Positions 1 to 7,546 of a DNA stretch of 13,998 nucleotides are shown in pieces. The stretch's first letter is position 1. Each line of letters opens with the position of its first letter. The notes below the pieces were generated by a model that saw nothing but the letters and a program-made list of their open reading frames with translations, was not told the origin of the DNA and searched no databases. The translations under genes were made by a program, and so were the position numbers. Source of the DNA: JBAVQS01 sp049694275 (GTDB lineage: Bacteria > Chloroflexota > Anaerolineae > UBA4142 > SHND01); contig JBAVQS010000004.1 in the NCBI GenBank assembly GCA_049694275.1, positions 1-13,998 of the forward strand. Direction: 5' to 3'.

Positions 1-1
1 G

Positions 2-361
2 GCGGCCTTTCTTCAAGCGGCAGGGATCAAGCTCAATGTCATTCTGTCCAGTCCTTTGCCGCGCGCCTATCAGACCGCGGAAATAGTCGCCGGCAAGCTG
101 GATCTTGAAGTGACCGAGGAACCGGTACTGGGACCGGGATTTAACGCCAGCAAACTGGACCGGTTATTAGCGCGATACAAGAGCCCGAACGTCATGCTGG
201 TGGGCCATTCTCCGGGGCTGACCCAGGCGATCAAGACGCTGACCGGTGCAAAGATTAAACTCGCCAAAGGGGGCCTGGCGCGCGTCGACCTGGAGGACGC
301 GGGCGTTTTGCGGGGACAATTGGTCTGGCTGGTTCCACCCAAAGTAATCGATGTGAAATAG
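2..361 (+). CDS. SixA-like histidine phosphatase, 3' part (5' end outside window)
   Basis: The reading frame is open from the left edge, so the gene begins upstream and only its last 119 codons are seen. The fragment carries SSPLPRAYQTAEI near its start and LVGHSPGL in the middle. These are two signature stretches of the histidine phosphatase (phosphoglycerate mutase-like) superfamily; the second contains the family's second catalytic histidine. The first catalytic motif (RHG) should lie upstream and cannot be checked. The small size and the SSPLPRAxQTA stretch fit the SixA phosphohistidine phosphatase group, which in enterobacteria removes phosphate from histidine on phosphotransfer proteins; the substrate here is unknown. 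A TTG at 56 could look like a start but falls inside the conserved first motif, so it is not one. The next gene begins 83 bp downstream on the same strand, and no terminator hairpin lies between them. Confidence 0.85.
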   Translation, partial: AAFLQAAGIKLNVILSSPLPRAYQTAEIVAGKLDLEVTEEPVLGPGFNASKLDRLLARYKSPNVMLVGHSPGLTQAIKTLTGAKIKLAKGGLARVDLEDAGVLRGQLVWLVPPKVIDVK

Positions 362-444
362 GAAACCTTGTCAGAGACCGGGGTGCGCAGGTGCGATGAT
401 CTGAACGCCGGTTTCAGTAGAGCTATTTCGAGAGGAGCTTTTCG

Positions 445-1608
445 ATGCCCGAGATTATTGTCGGCTGTGGGTTGTCGGACGTGAATCGCGCCGATGTGCC
501 GCGCGGCCTGCGCGTGCCCGAGCGGCTGGTCGAATATGCGCAGCGCTTTGAACAGCGGGTAGGCTCGCCGGTCGTTTCGTTCGAGCTCCAGCCCGAAGAC
601 TATTGGACGATTCCGGCCACCTTCCCGGATCAATTTGTGCCGCGCAAAAACAATCGCTGGTGGCGCGCCGTGCAAAGCCAGCCCAAACTCTTGCCGATCC
701 TGACCGGTCCGCCATCCCACATGGGGATGCACCAGCCGGTTCAGGGGCGGGATGCGCTCTCTTCCAATTTCTTTAAAAAGTACGAGGCGATTGAAGAGAC
801 CAAACAGGCGATGGACTTTGCCCAGTACATCGGCGCCGAGTATTTTGTCCTGCATCTCACGCAGGAGGACAAGTGGAACTGGGCGCGGCACGATCAGATG
901 GAAAAGGCCCTGAAAATTTTCAGCGTCTTTGCCACCTATTACCGCTCGCGCGGCATGTCTTTTGTGCCGGTCATCGAGACATTAGAGTATCCCCAGTTCC
1001 CTGCGACCGGGAGCGAAGCCTTTGATCTCCTCAACCGCTGCCGGCGCGTTCTGCCCGAGACCCAGATTGCGTTTGACGTGACGCACCTGTGGAGCTCGCG
1101 CAACCGCATGTTGATGTGCGGTGTGTGGCCCGACGCGCAGATCTCGTTCGAGCAGTCGCTCGAATATGCGCTCAGCGCCCTGTGGAAGGACATCTATGTC
1201 TATCAGCTCGGGGGCGGCTGGGAATCCGAAACCCACGCCGTGCCGGGGCTGCATCCCCAGGAGGACCCGTTCCGCTTTCCGCTCAAACTGCGGGAGAGCC
1301 ATGGCGTCTATGCCGAATGTGGCGAGATGGATTTGAACACGACCCTCGAACTGATCACCGACTTTTCCGTTCGCCGGGGCCGCGACCTTCGCCTCGTCCT
1401 GGAGGTTTTCGACCGCGATATCGATCAGTCGCTCGAAGCGGTGCGGCTCATTCGCCATGACCTGGTGGCGCGGTCAACGCAGCCATCGCCCGTACCGGCG
1501 CCGATCATGATGGAACCGGCCAGGCCCGAGCGCCCGCGCCGGGCTGCGGCCAAACCCGCCAAAAAGGCCGCTAAAAAGAAGGTAGCCAAGAAGGCAAAGA
1601 AAAAGTAG
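445..1608 (+). CDS. Sugar phosphate isomerase/epimerase-like TIM-barrel protein with lysine-rich tail
   Basis: The 387-residue product resembles xylose-isomerase-like TIM-barrel proteins (sugar phosphate isomerase/epimerase, AP endonuclease 2 superfamily). Candidate metal or substrate ligands sit at ends of predicted strands: His137 (VLHL), Glu178 (VIETL), Asp211 and His214 (FDVTHLW) and Glu320 (LVLEV). This is the usual pattern of acidic and histidine ligands in that fold, but I cannot name a substrate. From about residue 345 the protein leaves the barrel and becomes a Pro/Ala linker, then a strongly basic Lys/Ala tail (about residues 364-387) like the C-terminal tails of histone H1-like bacterial proteins. 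Such tails usually bind nucleic acid or other polyanions and are unexpected on an isomerase. The ATG at 445 is preceded by a good ribosome binding site (GAGAGGAGC, about 430-438). A hairpin terminator follows 7 bp after the stop. The fold is fairly sure, the function is not. Confidence 0.75.
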   Translation: MPEIIVGCGLSDVNRADVPRGLRVPERLVEYAQRFEQRVGSPVVSFELQPEDYWTIPATFPDQFVPRKNNRWWRAVQSQPKLLPILTGPPSHMGMHQPVQGRDALSSNFFKKYEAIEETKQAMDFAQYIGAEYFVLHLTQEDKWNWARHDQMEKALKIFSVFATYYRSRGMSFVPVIETLEYPQFPATGSEAFDLLNRCRRVLPETQIAFDVTHLWSSRNRMLMCGVWPDAQISFEQSLEYALSALWKDIYVYQLGGGWESETHAVPGLHPQEDPFRFPLKLRESHGVYAECGEMDLNTTLELITDFSVRRGRDLRLVLEVFDRDIDQSLEAVRLIRHDLVARSTQPSPVPAPIMMEPARPERPRRAAAKPAKKAAKKKVAKKAKKK

Positions 1609-1615
1609 GCAATGA

Positions 1616-1646
1616 AAAACCCCAGGTCACATCGACCTGGGGTTTT
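1616..1646. terminator. Bidirectional intrinsic terminator between convergent genes
   Basis: A perfect 13-bp inverted repeat (AAAACCCCAGGTC, 1616-1628, pairing with 1634-1646) has a 5-nt loop. On the plus strand the G-rich half ends in TTTT, and on the minus strand in TTTTT. It sits 7 bp after the TIM-barrel gene stop and 3 bp from the stop of the converging YbaK-type gene, so it can end transcription from both sides. Confidence 0.9.
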
Positions 1647-1649
1647 GAC

Positions 1650-2129
1650 TTAGTCGCTGGCAATTTCTTGTATCTGCGCATCAGCCAATTCGGCGAGCCG
1701 GGCGCGCTCGATGGGAAAGACCGCGTTCGGCGCTCCGGCCGCGGCCCACACCTTGTCAAAGCGGAGGAGCGAGCGATCCATGAGCGTTTGATGGAGATTC
1801 CCTTCGGCATGCGCCACCGGCGGCACCCCGCCAATGGCGTACCCGGTCCGGGCGCGAACCTCTTCGGCGTTTGCGATGCGCACGGATTGCACACCGAGGA
1901 CGCTCGCAATCCGGGCGGGATCGGCGCGGCGGTCGCCGGCGACCAACGCCAGGATGGTGTGGTCCTGTTCGTCGATAAAGATCAGCGATTTGACGATCTG
2001 ACCCAGTTGCGAGCCGACCGCCTCGGCCGCCAGTTGCGCCGTGCGCGTCGAATTCGGCAATTCCTGGACCTCGATTGGAGAATTCAGCGCGTGCAGGTAA
2101 TCCCGCACGCGCTCGACAGAACGTGCCAT
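1650..2129 (-). CDS. YbaK/EbsC-type aminoacyl-tRNA deacylase
   Basis: The 159-residue protein is a full-length single-domain member of the YbaK/ProX/EbsC family. These proteins hydrolyse wrongly charged aminoacyl-tRNAs in trans (for example Cys-tRNA-Pro or Ala-tRNA-Pro) in the cytoplasm. Visible family features are STRTAQLAAEAVG (27-39), IVKSLIF with the conserved Lys47, VAGDRR (63-68), the glycine-rich loop GYAIGGVPPVAH (96-107) and GAPNAVF (132-138). Which tRNA is edited cannot be told from sequence, so I give no symbol. It lies 19 bp downstream of the lipoprotein gene on the same strand, with no terminator between, so the two probably share the promoter near 2641. The ribosome binding site just before this ATG is weak, which fits translation as a downstream gene. 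The 3' end abuts the bidirectional terminator. Confidence 0.9.
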   Translation of the reverse strand: MARSVERVRDYLHALNSPIEVQELPNSTRTAQLAAEAVGSQLGQIVKSLIFIDEQDHTILALVAGDRRADPARIASVLGVQSVRIANAEEVRARTGYAIGGVPPVAHAEGNLHQTLMDRSLLRFDKVWAAAGAPNAVFPIERARLAELADAQIQEIASD

Positions 2130-2148
2130 CGGAACAGAATCAGACCGC

Positions 2149-2598
2149 TTACTGAATGGTGCCGACGCCCGTGATCAAAACGGCATCCGGGATGTTCGGA
2201 TCAGCCAAAAGATATGAGAGGAAAAGCTGTTGCCCACGGAGATAACCGACGCCTTGCACCGATCCCTGGCTAAAGGTCATCTTGGGGTCGCCGGCCCAGC
2301 CGGTCTTGGCCAATTCCGTATCATAAAACTTTTTGACGTCGTCCCACTTGGTGGCTTGCGGGAGGGTATACACCTTGGTTTCGACGTTGCCAAACTTTTG
2401 GCCGCTGGCGCCGGCCTGGAACGCCGCCGTGACAGCGTCCTGCATCTTGAGATAGTTCGCATCCGTCGTGGCGGTGGCGCCCGCATAGACAGGCAGGGTC
2501 GATAGCGCGACGGGGGCGGGCGGGGAGCTGCAAGCGGCGAGGGCCGCCATGAGCACCAATGCAAGCACAAGCAGCGAAGCGACCTTGAAGGTCTTCAT
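2149..2598 (-). CDS. Small secreted lipoprotein of unknown function
   Basis: The 149-residue product begins with a short basic stretch (MKTFK), a hydrophobic core and the lipobox LAAC, with Cys23 as the lipidation site. It is therefore expected to be cut by signal peptidase II and anchored to the outer face of the cytoplasmic membrane. A Ser/Pro/Ala linker (24-32) follows. The mature part of about 120 residues contains a stretch suggestive of a small mixed alpha/beta domain (for example WDDVKKFYDTEL, 84-95, and VGYLRGQQLFLSYLLA). I do not recognise the family and see no enzyme motif. The start is well supported: AAGGAG lies 8 nt before the ATG, and an extended -10 promoter lies about 40 bp upstream. 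It is the first gene of a likely two-gene unit with the YbaK-type gene. The pairing of a lipoprotein with a tRNA-editing enzyme suggests no shared function. Confidence 0.85.
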   Translation of the reverse strand: MKTFKVASLLVLALVLMAALAACSSPPAPVALSTLPVYAGATATTDANYLKMQDAVTAAFQAGASGQKFGNVETKVYTLPQATKWDDVKKFYDTELAKTGWAGDPKMTFSQGSVQGVGYLRGQQLFLSYLLADPNIPDAVLITGVGTIQ

Positions 2599-2640
2599 GA
2601 CACACTCCTTAAAAGGGTAATTTGGTACGTGCTGTGAACA

Positions 2641-2649
2641 ATTATAGCA
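2641..2649 (-). promoter_or_regulatory. Extended -10 promoter for the lipoprotein/YbaK unit
   Basis: Read on the minus strand, this is TGCTATAAT: a perfect TATAAT hexamer preceded by TGn, the extended -10 form that can work without a good -35 box. No clear -35 hexamer is found 16-18 bp upstream. Transcription would start near 2634, giving a leader of about 35 nt that contains the AAGGAG ribosome binding site. Confidence 0.65.
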
Positions 2650-2709
2650 TAAAAAAGAGCGCAGAATGGGCCTTGGGAGGTTCGGCGCGGCAGTACCCGA
2701 AAAGGACTA

Positions 2710-2737
2710 TTGCCAAGTTGTGGCCAACGGGTACAAT
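2710..2737 (+). promoter_or_regulatory. Candidate sigma-70-type promoter for the secreted Ig-repeat gene
   Basis: TTGCCA (2710-2715, five of six matches to TTGACA) and TACAAT (2732-2737, five of six to TATAAT) are 16 bp apart. Transcription would begin near 2744, leaving a leader of about 200 nt before the ATG at 2946. It is the best match I found by eye in this intergenic region in the plus direction. Confidence 0.45.
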
Positions 2738-2945
2738 AATAGCTGGGTGGCGACCTTGCGTTTTTGGGCGCCCCGGCTCGTTCGCTTGCGTCGTCGTTTC
2801 AACCATTGTTCCAATTCAAAGGAGACTCGCATGCTTGCACGCAAGACCTCTTTCTGCACCAAGCCGTTTTTCTAGTCCGTTCTGTCCGTTTGATGCGCCC
2901 GTTGTGACACTCCGGTTATCCTATTTCGTTCCTCAAGGAGGAGAC

Positions 2946-4676
2946 ATGAAACGCACTGTTTCGCTCGCACTCATTGCGCTGGTGTTGGCCCTGATGATGG
3001 CCTCGGCCGGCGTCCCCGTCACGAACGCCGCGCCCGCCGTTTGCACCGGCGACATTGCGCTCGGCAAAACTGCTCATTCCGACACGGTCAACGCGACCTT
3101 TAATACCCGGGTTCCCGCCAATGCCGTCGATGGCGTCATTAGCGATAGCTCGATCTGGCAGAGCGCGAACACGGTTAATACCAGCGGTGAGCATTTCTGG
3201 GTAGACCTCGGCTCTTCCACCAATTTCACCGGCATCGAGATTGATTGGTGGCAGGCGGCGACCAGCTTTACGCTGGAATCCTCCGACGACGCGTCGAGCT
3301 GGACCACCCTGTCCAGTAACCCCGGCATTGGCCCGAACAACATTACCAAATGGACCGGGAATGCCACAGCCCGGTACGTGCGCGTCAGCGCTTCCCATAC
3401 CAATACGCTGGACGGCACCATCGGCATGTACGAGTTCAAAGTCGTGTCTCCCACGGCATGCGCGACGAACATGACAGTCAGTTCCTCGCCCAACCCTTCC
3501 GTTTACGGCCAGTCCATCACGATTACCGCGCTGTTGACCGCGAGCGACGGCAGCGCGCCGCAGGGCACGGTCGCCTTTGACGTCGATGGGAACCCCATCG
3601 CGGCTTGCACCGCCCAGGCGGTCACGGCTGGCAAAGCGACCTGTCTGCTGTCCTCCCCCATTTCGGTGGGCTTGCACACCATTCACGCAACGTTTACCGC
3701 TTCAACCGGATGGTTGACCAGCAACAACTCGGTCGTCCAGACGGTGAACCCGGCCAGTACCAAGACGCTGGTCACTTCCAATAATCCGAGCGTCGCCGGT
3801 CAGCCGGTTACGTTTACTGCCACGGTCAGCGCCCTGGCGCCCGGTTCCGGCGCGCCCGGCGGCACTGTGGACTTTTCGATTACCGGAATCGGGACGGTCT
3901 GCAGCGCGGTCGCAGTGAGCGGCGGGCAGGCGCTTTGTACCCCGGCCTCCCCGCTTATGGTCGGCCAGTGGAGTGTCCAGGCCAGCTACAGCGGCAACGC
4001 AAGCTATAACGCCAGTACGGGCGGGCTCACACAGACCGTTGGCAAAGCGAGCACCATCACCACCGTCACTACCGTGCCCGCGCTGGTGAACCCCGGCAAC
4101 CCGGTGACGCTCACTGCGCAGATTGCCGTCGTCTCGCCCGGCGTCGCGGTCAGCCTCGGCGGCACGGTGAAATTCATGGATAACGGCGTGATCATTCCGA
4201 GCTGCGGTCTGGTTGCGGTGAGTTCGCTCAAGGCCACCTGCGGTCCGCTCACCTATGCCAACGGCGGGACCCATACTATCACGGCTATCTACAGCGGTGA
4301 CGCCAACTACAAGACCAGCCGGGGCTCCATTCCCGGCGGCCTGGTGGTCCGCTGGACGCCCAAAATGTCCGTGCACATCATGAATTCCCGGAACGTGGTC
4401 ATCACAAGCGCCGTGCCGGGAACAGTCGTCCACGATAACGCAGTCCTGTCCGGCGGCCACGGCACGCCGACCGGTACGGTGACCTTTACCCTTTACTATG
4501 GAACGACCTGTTCGGGCGCAGTCGCGCAGCAAACTCTGAGCCTGGTGAGCGGCGCGGCAAGCTCGGGTGTCGCAACCCAGATGAGCACCGGAATCTCGTT
4601 TCAGGTTTCGTACAGCGGGGATGCCATGTATGCGCCGATCACCCCCGGCGCGTGCCAGGCGTTGCCAACGCCCTGA
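2946..4676 (+). CDS. Secreted discoidin-like (F5/8 type C) protein with four bacterial Ig-like repeats
   Basis: The 576-residue product has a signal peptide (hydrophobic core 4-22, cleavage probably after an Ala near 28-29). A discoidin/F5-8 type C-like domain follows (about 33-172: IALGKTAHSD, WQSANTVN, FWVDLGS, ITKWTGNATARYVRVSAS). Then come four Ig-like repeats of the Big_3/5 type at about 174-268, 271-366, 369-468 and 473-570. Three of these carry a cysteine pair with exactly 11 residues between (221/233, 319/331, 420/432), likely disulphides made outside the cell; the fourth has Cys522 and Cys570 instead. Such proteins bind carbohydrate or act as surface or matrix adhesins; there is no enzyme domain. 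No sortase motif, membrane segment or other C-terminal anchor is seen, so it is probably released or held non-covalently. The ATG at 2946 is chosen for its strong AAGGAGGAG ribosome binding site and because the signal peptide begins there, although the frame is open further upstream. Confidence 0.85.
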   Translation: MKRTVSLALIALVLALMMASAGVPVTNAAPAVCTGDIALGKTAHSDTVNATFNTRVPANAVDGVISDSSIWQSANTVNTSGEHFWVDLGSSTNFTGIEIDWWQAATSFTLESSDDASSWTTLSSNPGIGPNNITKWTGNATARYVRVSASHTNTLDGTIGMYEFKVVSPTACATNMTVSSSPNPSVYGQSITITALLTASDGSAPQGTVAFDVDGNPIAACTAQAVTAGKATCLLSSPISVGLHTIHATFTASTGWLTSNNSVVQTVNPASTKTLVTSNNPSVAGQPVTFTATVSALAPGSGAPGGTVDFSITGIGTVCSAVAVSGGQALCTPASPLMVGQWSVQASYSGNASYNASTGGLTQTVGKASTITTVTTVPALVNPGNPVTLTAQIAVVSPGVAVSLGGTVKFMDNGVIIPSCGLVAVSSLKATCGPLTYANGGTHTITAIYSGDANYKTSRGSIPGGLVVRWTPKMSVHIMNSRNVVITSAVPGTVVHDNAVLSGGHGTPTGTVTFTLYYGTTCSGAVAQQTLSLVSGAASSGVATQMSTGISFQVSYSGDAMYAPITPGACQALPTP

Positions 4677-4696
4677 TCGCCAGGTGCGTAAATAAG

Positions 4697-4733
4697 AGCG
4701 GGGGGATGATCCTTAACGGACCATCCCCCCGCT
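4697..4733. terminator. Bidirectional intrinsic terminator
   Basis: A 16-bp stem with one mismatch (4697-4712 with 4718-4733, core AGCGGGGGGATG) has a 5-nt loop. It is followed by TTTGTTTG on the plus strand and by TCTTATTT on the minus strand. It lies 20 bp after the secreted-protein stop and 26 bp after the stop of the converging glgP, so it probably serves both. Confidence 0.85.
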
Positions 4734-4759
4734 TTGTTTGTCGCCCGCCCGTGCGCCGT

Positions 4760-7330
4760 TCAGGAACCTTTGGCCCAGGCGATCTTGCCCGGCAGGAACG
4801 GAGAGGCCAGGTCGGGATGCTTGGGGAGAACGCGGACGGTATAGCCGTGCAGTCCGCTCTGCGCCGCCGGAATCATATCGGTCTCATAGAGATAGGTCCC
4901 GGGTTCGGGTTGTGCGACCGGTTGCATGGGGGTCGCGCGCCCGTGCACCAACTCGCCGTTTGCATCCACGCGCCCGGCGTAAAGCTCGACGCTCACGTCA
5001 TTCGGGTCTAATCCGGCGAGGCGAACGTGGGCCCGCGCCGTGATGGAATGGCCGAGGACCGGTTGCGCGATGGCGTCGACATCCTGAACTTCGATCTGAA
5101 TCTCGCGCCAGTAGGCGTCGAGCCGCGATTTATAGCCGGCGAGCGCTCGGGCGCCCGCCATCTCATCGGCCGCGAGGCGCCGGGCGCGCTCTTCGGTGGG
5201 GAGATAAAAGCGCTCAGTATACTCGTGCACCATGCGATGGGTGTTGAATTGCGGGGACAGGCCTCCGATGGAGGCTTTCATGAGCGCGATCCATCGGTGT
5301 GGGAGTTTATCGGCGCTGCGATTGTAAAAGGTCGGGGCGACGTCGTGCTCCAGTAAATCGTAGAGGGCTTCGGCTTCGGCGCGGTCCTGAACCTCGTCGC
5401 TGGCATAACTTTCGGCCCGGCCGATGGCCCAGCCGAACCGGGGATCATGCGCTTCATCCCACCATCCGTCCAGCGTGCTCAGGTTCAGTGCCCCGTTTGC
5501 CGTCGCCTTCATCCCGCTGGTCCCGCTCGCCTCCTGCGGCCGCCGCGGGTTGTTCAGCCACACGTCAGCCCCCTGGACCAGGTAGCGCGCGACCGACATG
5601 TCATATTCCTGGATAAAGACGAGGCGTTTGCGGAACTCGGGCCGGCGCGCCAGGCTGACAATCTGGCGAATCAACTCTTTGCCCCCTTCGTCCCGCGGGT
5701 GCGCCTTGCCCGCATAAATCAACTGCATCGGGCGCTCGGGATTGTTGAGGATGCGCGCCAGCCGCTCCGGATCGCGCAGCAGGAGGACCGCGCGCTTGTA
5801 TGGCGCAAAGCGGCGCGCAAAGCCAATCGTCAGGACCGCGGGGTCGAGCACGTCGCCCGCAATCTCGATTTCGGACTGGGGCGCGCCGCGCTGTTCGAGC
5901 TGCGCGCGCAGCCGGTTGCGCGCATAGACCACCAGCCATTCACGCCGCCGTTCGTGTGTCCGCCACAACTCGTCATCCGGAATCCGCTCGGCGCGCTGCC
6001 AGGCCTTTTCATCCGCCGGTTCCTCGCGCCAGCGGGCGCCGAGGTACCGGTCATAGATCTGGTCCATCTCGCGCGAGATCCACGAGCGAAAGTGAACGCC
6101 GTTCGTCACATGGGTGATCGGGATTTCATCCGCCGGCGCGCCGGGCCACAGGTTGCTCCACATCTGGCGGCTGACCACGCCGTGCAGGCGGCTGACGCCG
6201 TTGCGATAGCTGGCGAGGCGGAGCGCGAGGACAGTCATACAGAACGGCTCGTTCTCGTCGTATGGGTTTTGCCGGCCGAGGGCGAGCAGGTCGCGGCGCG
6301 GGATGCCGAGCCGCGAGTAAAACTCGCCAAAATAGCGGTCCATCAGGTACGGCGCGAAATAGTCGTGCCCTGCGCTGACGGGTGTGTGGGTGGTAAACAC
6401 CTGGCCCGCCGCCGCCGCCTCCTGCGCCTCGGCAAACGAGAGCTTGTGCTCTTCCATGAACCGGCGGACGCGCTCGAGCGCCAGAAAGGCCGAGTGCCCC
6501 TCGTTCATGTGATACACGGTCGGCTCTAATCCCAGCGCCCGCAGGGCATAGCACCCGCCAATCCCCAGCATGATCTCTTGCTTGATCCGGTTCTCGACAT
6601 CGCCGCCGTAGAGCTGGTCGGTGAGGTCATGGTCGGCCGGCGTATTTTCGGGAATGTTCGTGTCGAGCAAATAGAGGGGCACGCGTCCCACCTGGGCGCG
6701 CCAGATCTGCGCGACAATCGCGCGTCCGGGATAGGCGACCGAGATCGTAATCGGCCGGCCATCGGGACGGCGCTCGAGGACCAGCGGCAGGTTGTAAAAG
6801 TCATTGTCGACGTATGTCTCCTGCTGCCAGCCCCCCTCGTTGAGCGACTGCCGGAAATATCCCTGCTGGTAGAGCAGCCCCACGCCGACCATTGGGATGC
6901 CGAGGTCGCTCGCCGATTTGAGATGGTCGCCTGCCAGCACGCCGAGGCCGCCTGCAAAGATCGAGAGGCATTCGGTAATGCCAAACTCGGCGGAGAAATA
7001 GGCAATGCGCGGGCCGGTCGTCGCGCCGTGCGTGCGGCGGAACCACGCGCTCTTGCCCCCCATATACACGTCAAAATACTGGAGGACGCCGGCCAGGTGC
7101 GAGAGGTAGCCTTCGTCGGTCGCGGCCGCATCCAGCGTGGTCTGGTCGATCGCGCCGAGCATTCGGACCGGATTGTGCCCGCTGCTCTCCCACAGATCGC
7201 TGTCCAGCCGGCGAAAGAGCTCGATCGTCGCGTGATCCCATGACCAGCGGAGATTGTACGCGAGGTCGCGGAGCGGCTCCAGGGGCGGCGGGAGAAAGGG
7301 AATAACCGTAAATGTTCGAATAGGCTTCAT
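4760..7330 (-). CDS. glgP: Alpha-glucan (glycogen) phosphorylase, DUF3417-containing short type
   Basis: This 856-residue cytoplasmic enzyme cleaves alpha-1,4-glucans with phosphate to release glucose 1-phosphate. Residues about 10-110 match the N-terminal DUF3417-like part typical of the short bacterial and archaeal phosphorylases (NLRWSWD at 26-32, GHNPV at 51-55). The catalytic part (GT35) follows, with YFSAEFGI (111-118), GGLGVLAGDHLKSASDLGIP (127-146), YHMNEGHSAF (273-282), THTPVSAGHD (314-323) and GFARRFAPYKR (503-513). The cofactor loop EASGTSGMKATANGA (600-614) carries Lys608, which should hold pyridoxal phosphate. About 140 residues after the core form a C-terminal beta-rich part. 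The ATG is preceded by AAGGGG 8 nt upstream. The gene lies 231 bp downstream of the DHODH-like gene, separated by a repeat element, so shared transcription with nifJ is uncertain; I see no strong promoter of its own. With nifJ it fits use of stored glucan. Confidence 0.93.
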   Translation of the reverse strand: MKPIRTFTVIPFLPPPLEPLRDLAYNLRWSWDHATIELFRRLDSDLWESSGHNPVRMLGAIDQTTLDAAATDEGYLSHLAGVLQYFDVYMGGKSAWFRRTHGATTGPRIAYFSAEFGITECLSIFAGGLGVLAGDHLKSASDLGIPMVGVGLLYQQGYFRQSLNEGGWQQETYVDNDFYNLPLVLERRPDGRPITISVAYPGRAIVAQIWRAQVGRVPLYLLDTNIPENTPADHDLTDQLYGGDVENRIKQEIMLGIGGCYALRALGLEPTVYHMNEGHSAFLALERVRRFMEEHKLSFAEAQEAAAAGQVFTTHTPVSAGHDYFAPYLMDRYFGEFYSRLGIPRRDLLALGRQNPYDENEPFCMTVLALRLASYRNGVSRLHGVVSRQMWSNLWPGAPADEIPITHVTNGVHFRSWISREMDQIYDRYLGARWREEPADEKAWQRAERIPDDELWRTHERRREWLVVYARNRLRAQLEQRGAPQSEIEIAGDVLDPAVLTIGFARRFAPYKRAVLLLRDPERLARILNNPERPMQLIYAGKAHPRDEGGKELIRQIVSLARRPEFRKRLVFIQEYDMSVARYLVQGADVWLNNPRRPQEASGTSGMKATANGALNLSTLDGWWDEAHDPRFGWAIGRAESYASDEVQDRAEAEALYDLLEHDVAPTFYNRSADKLPHRWIALMKASIGGLSPQFNTHRMVHEYTERFYLPTEERARRLAADEMAGARALAGYKSRLDAYWREIQIEVQDVDAIAQPVLGHSITARAHVRLAGLDPNDVSVELYAGRVDANGELVHGRATPMQPVAQPEPGTYLYETDMIPAAQSGLHGYTVRVLPKHPDLASPFLPGKIAWAKGS

Positions 7331-7400
7331 ACTGCAATCCCCTTGGTGCGCGCCAGGATCACGCGCACGCGACGCAGGGTAATAATCCTTAAAAAGAGAA

Positions 7401-7546
7401 GCCAGGACCTGCGCTTGTTATTTCGAGCCCGCGCTGGATGCGGGTAAGAGACCCATTCTTTCACCGGAGATTTCTCACTCCGTTCGAAACAACCGGGCGC
7501 AGGTCCTGGCAGAGATTTCTCACCCGCGCTTAGGCGGGTGAGAAAT
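7401..7546. repeat. Nested inverted-repeat intergenic element with three internal hairpins
   Basis: Two perfect 14-bp arms, GCCAGGACCTGCGC (7401-7414) and its reverse complement (7497-7510), enclose 82 bp. Just inside, TTGTTATTTCGA on the left is echoed in inverted form by TTCGAAACAA on the right, extending the pairing imperfectly. Three small hairpins follow one another: CCCGC/GCGGG (7428-7444), CGGAG/CTCCG (about 7474-7491) and a perfect 13-bp stem, ATTTCTCACCCGC with GCGGGTGAGAAAT (7515-7546). The motif (T)GTyATTTCnnG...GAGAAATCTC recurs three times, once forward and twice inverted. This resembles dispersed TGTCATTTCGAG...GAGAAATCT repeats that I recall from other bacterial genomes; the family name and copy number are not known from this window. 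The last hairpin begins 16 bp after the DHODH-like stop and may slow or end transcription, though it has no T-run. Confidence 0.75.

Larger units (their letters stand above)
2599..2945. other. Divergent intergenic promoter region
   Basis: These 347 bp separate the minus-strand lipoprotein gene from the plus-strand secreted Ig-repeat gene. They hold one convincing promoter element for each direction (given separately). The reading frame of the Ig-repeat gene stays open upstream to 2622, and another frame is open at 2666-2875, but neither has a ribosome binding site or protein-like composition, so I treat the region as non-coding. The roughly 200 nt between the rightward promoter and the ATG at 2946 would form a long leader; I see no riboswitch or strong hairpin in it. 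Confidence 0.6.

Noticed and set aside
367..400. A promoter before the TIM-barrel gene starting with TTGTCA
   Set aside because: No -10-like hexamer lies at an acceptable spacing; the nearest (GATGAT) is 21 bp away.
2666..2875. A 69-codon open frame in the divergent intergenic region
   Set aside because: It has no ribosome binding site, no recognisable domain, and overlaps the candidate promoter at 2710-2737.
2622..2945. Upstream extension of the secreted Ig-repeat protein
   Set aside because: The added 108 residues are not protein-like. They would bury the signal peptide, and the ATG at 2946 has a strong ribosome binding site.
5447..6529. A 360-codon open frame on the plus strand opposite glgP
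   Set aside because: It is a shadow of glgP, with Arg/Ala-rich composition and no recognisable domain.
7327..7400. A possible gene tail on the minus strand ending in a TGA that overlaps the glgP ATG
   Set aside because: The frame gives a short basic and hydrophobic stretch with no start codon before it enters the repeat. The overlap may be chance, and I cannot match it to a family.
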